Source of the DNA: an uncultured Lachnospiraceae bacterium
GTDB taxonomy: Bacteria; Bacillota; Clostridia; Lachnospirales; Lachnospiraceae
Assembly (NCBI GenBank): GCA_934402055.1
Contig: CAKRTC010000005.1
Location: forward strand, 1-64,000
Reading direction: 5' to 3'
DNA length: 64,000 bases
Within the stretch, counting starts at the first letter, position 1, and every line of letters begins with the position of its first letter. This document shows, one piece after another, positions 62,759-64,000 of this stretch. Under the pieces are notes generated by a model. The model was not told where the DNA came from. It was given only the letters and a program-made list of their open reading frames with translations, and made no database searches. The translations under genes and the position numbers were made by a program.

Positions 62759-62864
62759 AAAAACACCTCTCATTTGTTTTTTCTTGATGGTAGGCAGAAA
62801 ATGTGACTTAACGGTGAAGTTTTAATGGAGATGCTGTGTACAAAGCCTTGAAGCGTATTCTTCA

Positions 62865-62893
62865 TTGAAAAAAAAGGCCTTATATGCTATGAT
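62865..62893 (+). promoter_or_regulatory. Promoter of secD
   Basis: TTGAAA, 17-nt spacer, TATGAT (62888-62893), about 58 nt before the ATG at 62952. Confidence 0.7.
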
Positions 62894-62951
62894 ATTTTAG
62901 TTTTATCAGCGAATGCTGAAAGTAGAGAAAAAGTAAGGCAGGTAATGTTAA

Positions 62952-64000
62952 ATGAAAGAACAAAGCAAGCTTAAGTCGATCCTCTGGGTCATCGGCATCG
63001 TGGTTCTTACGGCATTGGCGTTATTCGGTGCTGCAAAGAATGCCGACGACATCAAGCTCGGACTTGATCTTGACGGTGGTGTCAGCATAACCTACGAGGC
63101 AGAGGAGGAGAATCCTTCTTCCGTAGATATGGCAGATACTATCTACAAGATCCAGAAGAGAGTAGAGGGTTACTCAAACGAGTCATCCGTATATCAGGAA
63201 GGTTCAAACAGGATCAACGTTGATATTCCGGGTGTATCTGATGCAAATGCTATCCTTGAGGAACTCGGCAAGCCGGGATCACTCATCTTCACGACCATGG
63301 AGTATGACGCCGACGGTAAGCTTACCGGCAATATCGGTGAGACCGTATGTGAGGGTTCGGATATCAAGAGTGCCGGAGTATCAATGGTAAAGGGCACCAA
63401 CGGTGCAGCAGATACCTATGAGGTAGGAGTAAGCTTCACAGATGAGGGAACAAAGAAGTTCGCAGAGGCTACCAAGGCTAATGTAGGCAAGCAGATCGCC
63501 ATCATCTATGATAACAATATCGTATCTGCGCCGGTAGTTAACGAGGCTATCACAGGCGGACAGTGTTCGATCACCGGTAACTTCACTCAGGACGAGGCAT
63601 ATAACCTTGCACAGACCATCCGTCTCGGTGCTCTTAAGCTTGAACTTAAGGAGATACGTTCAAACGTAGTAGGTGCAAGACTCGGACAGCAGGCTATAGA
63701 TCTGTCTCTTAAGGCAGGTGCCATCGGCTTCATTTTCGTTGTTGCCATCATGCTCATCGTATACAGAATGGCAGGTCTGGCTGCATCTATAGCACTCAGC
63801 TTCTATGTAGGTATTATAGTAATATTGCTTGATGCATTTGAGATAACACTTACTCTTCCGGGTATTGCAGGTATCATCCTGTCGGTAGGTATGGCTGTAG
63901 ATGCCAACGTTATCATCTTCACCAGCATCAAGGAGGAGCTTGGCAACAAGAAGAGCGTTGAGGAGGCTATTCAGGCAGGATTCCACAAGGCACTTTCTGC
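62952..64000 (+). CDS. secD: Protein translocase subunit SecD (5' part, cut by window end)
   Basis: Proton-driven membrane partner of SecYEG that helps pull exported proteins out. The frame is open to the last base, 349 codons seen. N-terminal helix (ILWVIGIVVLTALALFGAA), the D-x-x-GG motif KLGLDLDGGVSITYEA, and the P1 domain end LGQQAIDLSLKAG with the conserved GMAVDANVIIFTSIKEEL near the right edge are diagnostic. SecF probably follows, as a separate gene or fused. RBS AAGGCAGG lies about 9-12 nt before the ATG. Confidence 0.95.
   Translation, partial: MKEQSKLKSILWVIGIVVLTALALFGAAKNADDIKLGLDLDGGVSITYEAEEENPSSVDMADTIYKIQKRVEGYSNESSVYQEGSNRINVDIPGVSDANAILEELGKPGSLIFTTMEYDADGKLTGNIGETVCEGSDIKSAGVSMVKGTNGAADTYEVGVSFTDEGTKKFAEATKANVGKQIAIIYDNNIVSAPVVNEAITGGQCSITGNFTQDEAYNLAQTIRLGALKLELKEIRSNVVGARLGQQAIDLSLKAGAIGFIFVVAIMLIVYRMAGLAASIALSFYVGIIVILLDAFEITLTLPGIAGIILSVGMAVDANVIIFTSIKEELGNKKSVEEAIQAGFHKALS

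Overview
The window looks like chromosomal DNA of an anaerobic Gram-positive Clostridia, most likely a Lachnospiraceae (Butyrivibrio/Lachnospira/Roseburia-like). The reasons are moderate GC, strong AGGAGG-type ribosome sites, a complete Rnf operon, PPi-type phosphofructokinase next to class II aldolase, the ireB-ruvX-DUF1292 cluster, the short GlyRS, and GC-rich dispersed intergenic repeats. The genus cannot be fixed from sequence alone. The left edge falls inside a tandem repeat, which may be a contig end.

Layout. 1-5.5 kb: a 60-bp tandem repeat running in frame into ligA, then eda, a flavin reductase and a YfcC-type carrier. 5.8-10.3 kb: an amino-acid block with a type Ic aspartate aminotransferase, an NSS sodium symporter, and a convergent aminotransferase behind a glycine riboswitch and terminator. 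10.3-15.5 kb: rnfCDGEAB, the ion-pumping ferredoxin:NAD+ oxidoreductase, from a near-consensus promoter. 15.6-19.5 kb: an orphan radical SAM protein, a PsiE-like membrane protein, prmA and nnrD. 19.5-23.4 kb: serC, serA and a DUF1015 protein, with no phosphoserine phosphatase gene nearby. 23.5-30.4 kb: rsmE, cysteine desulfurase, fba, PPi-pfk, thiI, mtaB. The desulfurase is the likely sulfur donor for ThiI. 30.5-36.9 kb: the Firmicutes cluster ireB-ruvX-DUF1292, an inserted RNase J gene, an MltG-like stub, trmR, a U32 protein and a YdcF protein. 36.9-45.5 kb: M16C protease, era, recO, glyS, a two-component system and a cytidylate-kinase-like gene.

45.7-55.8 kb: a cell-surface region. rfbA-azlC-azlD read leftward. 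rfbB, rfbD, a glmM-type mutase, one GT8 and two GT2 glycosyltransferases, and a secreted protein with an aromatic-rich wall-binding-like segment read rightward. rfbC is not in the window. 56-64 kb: ychF, a possible 36-residue membrane peptide, a lone HPt protein, a leftward four-gene ABC system (ATPase, permease, GldG-like, DUF4340), and the start of secD, cut by the window end.

Most of the window is ordinary housekeeping DNA. I found no phage, IS element, CRISPR array, tRNA/rRNA or defence island. The items most worth a second look are the DUF1015 protein in a serine operon without serB, a structured dispersed repeat (two full copies and one decayed copy) ending in a terminator-like hairpin, the tandem repeat fused in frame to ligA, the glycine riboswitch in front of an aminotransferase, and the unannotated 36-codon ORF.
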